From Rhodospirillales bacterium (GTDB taxonomy: Bacteria > Pseudomonadota > Alphaproteobacteria > Rhodospirillales > Casp-alpha2), in NCBI GenBank assembly GCA_021775105.1, contig JAJFIJ010000346.1:1-33446 (forward strand): a stretch of DNA of 33,446 nt. Reading direction: 5' to 3'. Made by a program: the position numbers and the translations under genes. Numbering within the stretch: position 1 is the first letter of the stretch; the number at the start of each line of letters is the position of its first letter. Of this stretch, positions 32,604 through 33,446 are shown one piece after another. Below the pieces are notes generated by a model. The model was not told the DNA's origin, searched no databases, and saw only the letters and a program-made list of their open reading frames with translations.

Positions 32604-33446
32604 CTAGCAGGCTTTTAGCGCTTCGATCAAATCAGACAGCTGCGCCTCATTATGACGCCAACGCTCAATCGACGAGCGATACATCGGTCGCCGAACCTGA
32701 TTGACGCTGGCCGTCAACACCGTTCGTTTATTCGCGTGAAAATTCAGGCACGTCTCTTCAAAGTCCAGTTCGCAGTAATCAAGAAGCCGCCGGGTTTCGG
32801 CCTCTGGCTCATCAAGAAGTGTTTCGTAGCAAATGTCATAAATGACATCTGGCATCACCGAATGCCAATGATCCATTAATGATCGATAAAGACAATAATA
32901 TGCGCCCAGTTCCTCTTGTTTGTATGAATAGGGAATCGCCCCCTGAAAATAAGTTGTGAAGATTGAGAAACAGGTATCAAGAGGGTTTCTTGTCACATGA
33001 ACAATCTTTGCTGCCGGAAGAGCCTTTCTGATAAAACCGATATACTGAAAATTCGCCGGCATTTTGTCTGTAATAAAGGGCGTGTCCGGAGAATGCCGAC
33101 GCAGTCGCCGAACATAATCCTTCCCGAAGTTCTGAAAATCTGCTGTCGTCAAATCTGACAATGACGCCGGGAAAGACAGCCCGGAGCATTTGTCAATCTC
33201 ACCGCTGATTTTCTGAATATAGGTTTGCTCTCCAGCCCCATACACGTTCGAATGACTGGACAGGATCTGCTCGACAAGTGTGGTCCCCGACCGGGGCATC
33301 CCCAGAATGAAAATTACTCCCTTGCCTATGTCATTCGCCTCGTCGATATCAGCACAATATCCCTTGCTAAAAAAGTGATGAATATTTTTGAACGCTCCGG
33401 TCTGCTCTTCTGTACTGTATGTATGTTCTTTCCGCCGCATATCGTT
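32604..33446 (-). CDS. Sulfotransferase domain protein, probably C-terminal part of a TPR-sulfotransferase (partial)
   Basis: The visible part has a canonical PAPS-binding loop (VIFILGMPRSGTTLVEQIL), a 3'-phosphate-binding segment (VHVTRNPLDTCFSIF) and the ending RRPMYRSSIERWRHNEAQL, as in the Sulfotransfer_3 type of TPR-linked sulfotransferases. An ATG exists at 33440, but the frame stays open to the right edge. The sequence RRKEHTYSTEEQTGAF resembles the linker that normally follows TPRs in this family, so I think the true start and a TPR region lie outside the window. It is convergent with the second glycosyltransferase-like gene. Confidence 0.82.
   Translation of the reverse strand, partial: NDMRRKEHTYSTEEQTGAFKNIHHFFSKGYCADIDEANDIGKGVIFILGMPRSGTTLVEQILSSHSNVYGAGEQTYIQKISGEIDKCSGLSFPASLSDLTTADFQNFGKDYVRRLRRHSPDTPFITDKMPANFQYIGFIRKALPAAKIVHVTRNPLDTCFSIFTTYFQGAIPYSYKQEELGAYYCLYRSLMDHWHSVMPDVIYDICYETLLDEPEAETRRLLDYCELDFEETCLNFHANKRTVLTASVNQVRRPMYRSSIERWRHNEAQLSDLIEALKAC

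Noticed and set aside
26357-33446. Transposon or insertion sequence carrying the modification genes
   Set aside because: No transposase, integrase, terminal inverted repeats or target-site duplication could be seen; the repeats are gene paralogues and a duplicated promoter.

Overview
The window is a flagellar and chemotaxis region from an alphaproteobacterium, most likely a Rhodospirillales-like marine or aquatic species. The grounds are FliX, FlaF and FlbT (regulators typical of Alphaproteobacteria), a single-cysteine DksA, the order fliL-fliM-DUF6468-motE-cheY-cheZ, and TPR proteins fused to glycosyltransferase or sulfotransferase domains. I cannot name a genus from sequence alone. No rRNA, tRNA, insertion sequence, integrase or CRISPR array was seen.

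Layout. (1) 1-4301, minus strand: fliL, fliM, a DUF6468 membrane protein, motE, cheY and cheZ (cut by the left edge), covering stator/switch control and chemotactic output. (2) 4687-8102, plus strand: flgF, flgG, flgA, flgH (rod and L-ring genes) behind a sigma-54-type promoter and closed by a strong terminator. (3) 8285-9290, minus strand: fliX then dksA. (4) 9614-20254, plus strand: flgE (hook) with its own sigma-54-type promoter and a structured leader, then flgI, a rod-binding FlgJ, a FlgN-like chaperone, flgK and flgL behind a third sigma-54-type promoter. (5) 20387-26131, minus strand: a giant flagellin gene, flbT, flaF, an unrecognised gene and a FlaG-like gene. (6) 26357-33446: an accessory block of two paralogous TPR-glycosyltransferase-like genes, a TPR-sulfotransferase, a sulfotransferase cut by the right edge, and a decayed remnant of another glycosyltransferase/sulfotransferase pair.

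The most unusual feature is that three extracellular filament parts are greatly enlarged by the same family of roughly 90-115-residue beta-rich modules: hook protein FlgE (772 aa, 3 modules), junction protein FlgL (1279 aa, 5 full modules plus two complementary half modules) and flagellin (1138 aa, 2 modules plus other duplicated domains). The hook-filament axis may therefore be decorated with one domain type along its length. The neighbouring TPR-glycosyltransferase and sulfotransferase genes make a candidate system for glycosylating, and possibly sulfating, this enlarged surface. That link is inferred from position.

The accessory block shows active gene turnover: a promoter and leader duplicated exactly 4600 bp apart, near-identical 102-bp TPR repeats, and pseudogene debris that preserves an ancestral convergent gene pair.
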